DNA from: Phycisphaerae bacterium
GTDB taxonomy: Bacteria; Planctomycetota; Phycisphaerae; Tepidisphaerales; Tepidisphaeraceae
Reading direction: 5' to 3'
DNA length: 14,913 nt
Assembly (NCBI GenBank): GCA_030448225.1
Contig: JAUJNJ010000127.1
Location: forward strand, 1 to 14,913
Within the stretch, counting starts at the first letter, position 1. Each line of letters opens with the position of its first letter. Both the position numbers and the translations under genes were made by a program. Positions 14,646-14,913 of this stretch are shown here, in pieces. A model generated the notes under the pieces. That model searched no databases. It was not told where the DNA came from and worked only from the letters and a program-made list of their open reading frames with translations.

Positions 14646-14913
14646 ATGAACGAAGCACAAGGCGGCGGCGACGGCAAGGTCGCCCTGATCACCGGCGGCG
14701 CGAAGGGCATCGGGCTGGCGGCGGCGCGCGCGCTGCGCGCCCAGGGCTGGCGGATTGCCCTTGCCGACCGGGACGAGGCTACGCTGAACGCGGCCGTCGC
14801 GGAAATCGGGCCGGGCACCTTTCCCGTGGTCCTCGACGTAAGTGACATCGGGGCCGTGCGCCGAACCATCCCCCAGGTCGCCGCGCACTTCAGCAACCGC
14901 CTCGACTGCCTGG
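14646..14913 (+). CDS. Short-chain dehydrogenase/reductase, partial (N-terminal part)
   Basis: The first 89 residues of an SDR enzyme are present; the gene runs off the right edge. The Rossmann cofactor motif TGGAKGIG is at residues 16-23, after the strand KVALI. D41 at the end of the second strand (RIALADRD) favours NAD(H) over NADP(H). The LDVSD motif (D64-V65) that contacts the adenine ring is present. The catalytic Ser-Tyr-Lys lies outside the window, so substrate cannot be guessed. The start is ATG 14646 with AAAAGGGAA about 9-15 bases upstream. It is probably co-transcribed with the kinase fragment and shares its lower-GC codon use. Confidence 0.92.
   Translation, partial: MNEAQGGGDGKVALITGGAKGIGLAAARALRAQGWRIALADRDEATLNAAVAEIGPGTFPVVLDVSDIGAVRRTIPQVAAHFSNRLDCL

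Noticed and set aside
14090..14896. N-terminal 270 residues of the extended hybrid kinase frame
   Set aside because: They are antisense to the P-loop kinase fragment and the dehydrogenase, both with clear motifs, and have no domain of their own.

Overview
The window is very GC-rich DNA (about 72% in 60-base samples taken from several genes) from what is most likely a member of the Planctomycetota, possibly a soil or freshwater Phycisphaerae-type lineage. The evidence is three paralogues of the membrane/zinc-ribbon family ending in CGYDLRASPDRCPECG, a HEAT-like secreted protein of planctomycete style, a TPR/zinc-ribbon/YggX-like fusion, and repeated intergenic 'ACCACGGAGACACGGAG' inverted repeats. 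The assignment is inferred from family flavour. No rRNA, tRNA or CRISPR was found.

Layout. 1-581: end of an unknown, probably exported protein (+). 640-1194: an Imm21-like immunity protein (-) in a local GC dip. 1283-3956: three clean minus-strand genes, namely the TPR/YggX-like protein, GTP cyclohydrolase I (folE) and a membrane-bound C39-like peptidase, separated by two large inverted repeats. 4238-5484: a frame-disrupted secreted HEAT-like protein (-). 5612-7336: a translationally coupled tandem array of three membrane/zinc-ribbon paralogues (-), also frame-disrupted. 7508-10304: a sensor histidine kinase and a Fis-type response regulator (+), with every catalytic motif present but spread over all three frames, and a 430-base lower-GC spacer that carries a copied fragment of the regulator. 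10495-11673: a small one-TM protein and a lipoprotein (-), with two more inverted repeats. 11822-14080: an intact GAF-PAS hybrid histidine kinase (-). 14084-14913: a P-loop kinase fragment and the start of a short-chain dehydrogenase (+), of lower GC.

Two structural features stand out. First, at least four full copies and one partial copy of a roughly 160-190 bp purine/pyrimidine-armed inverted repeat lie in the gaps. Their outer arms usually begin about 13-20 bases after a stop codon, as a terminator or targeted mobile element would. Second, at about 14,085-14,100 the hybrid kinase (-) and the P-loop kinase (+) are cut head-to-head at the same point with an abrupt GC change, which marks a deletion, a transfer boundary or an assembly chimera.

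Frame integrity is uneven. Genes at 1283-3956 and 11822-14080 are uninterrupted, whereas 4.2-11.7 kb needs an indel roughly every 100-150 bp while keeping its motifs. This looks more like uncorrected GC-rich homopolymer errors than decay. I saw no coherent new defence or metabolic system. The repeat family and the coupled zinc-ribbon array are the most promising leads.
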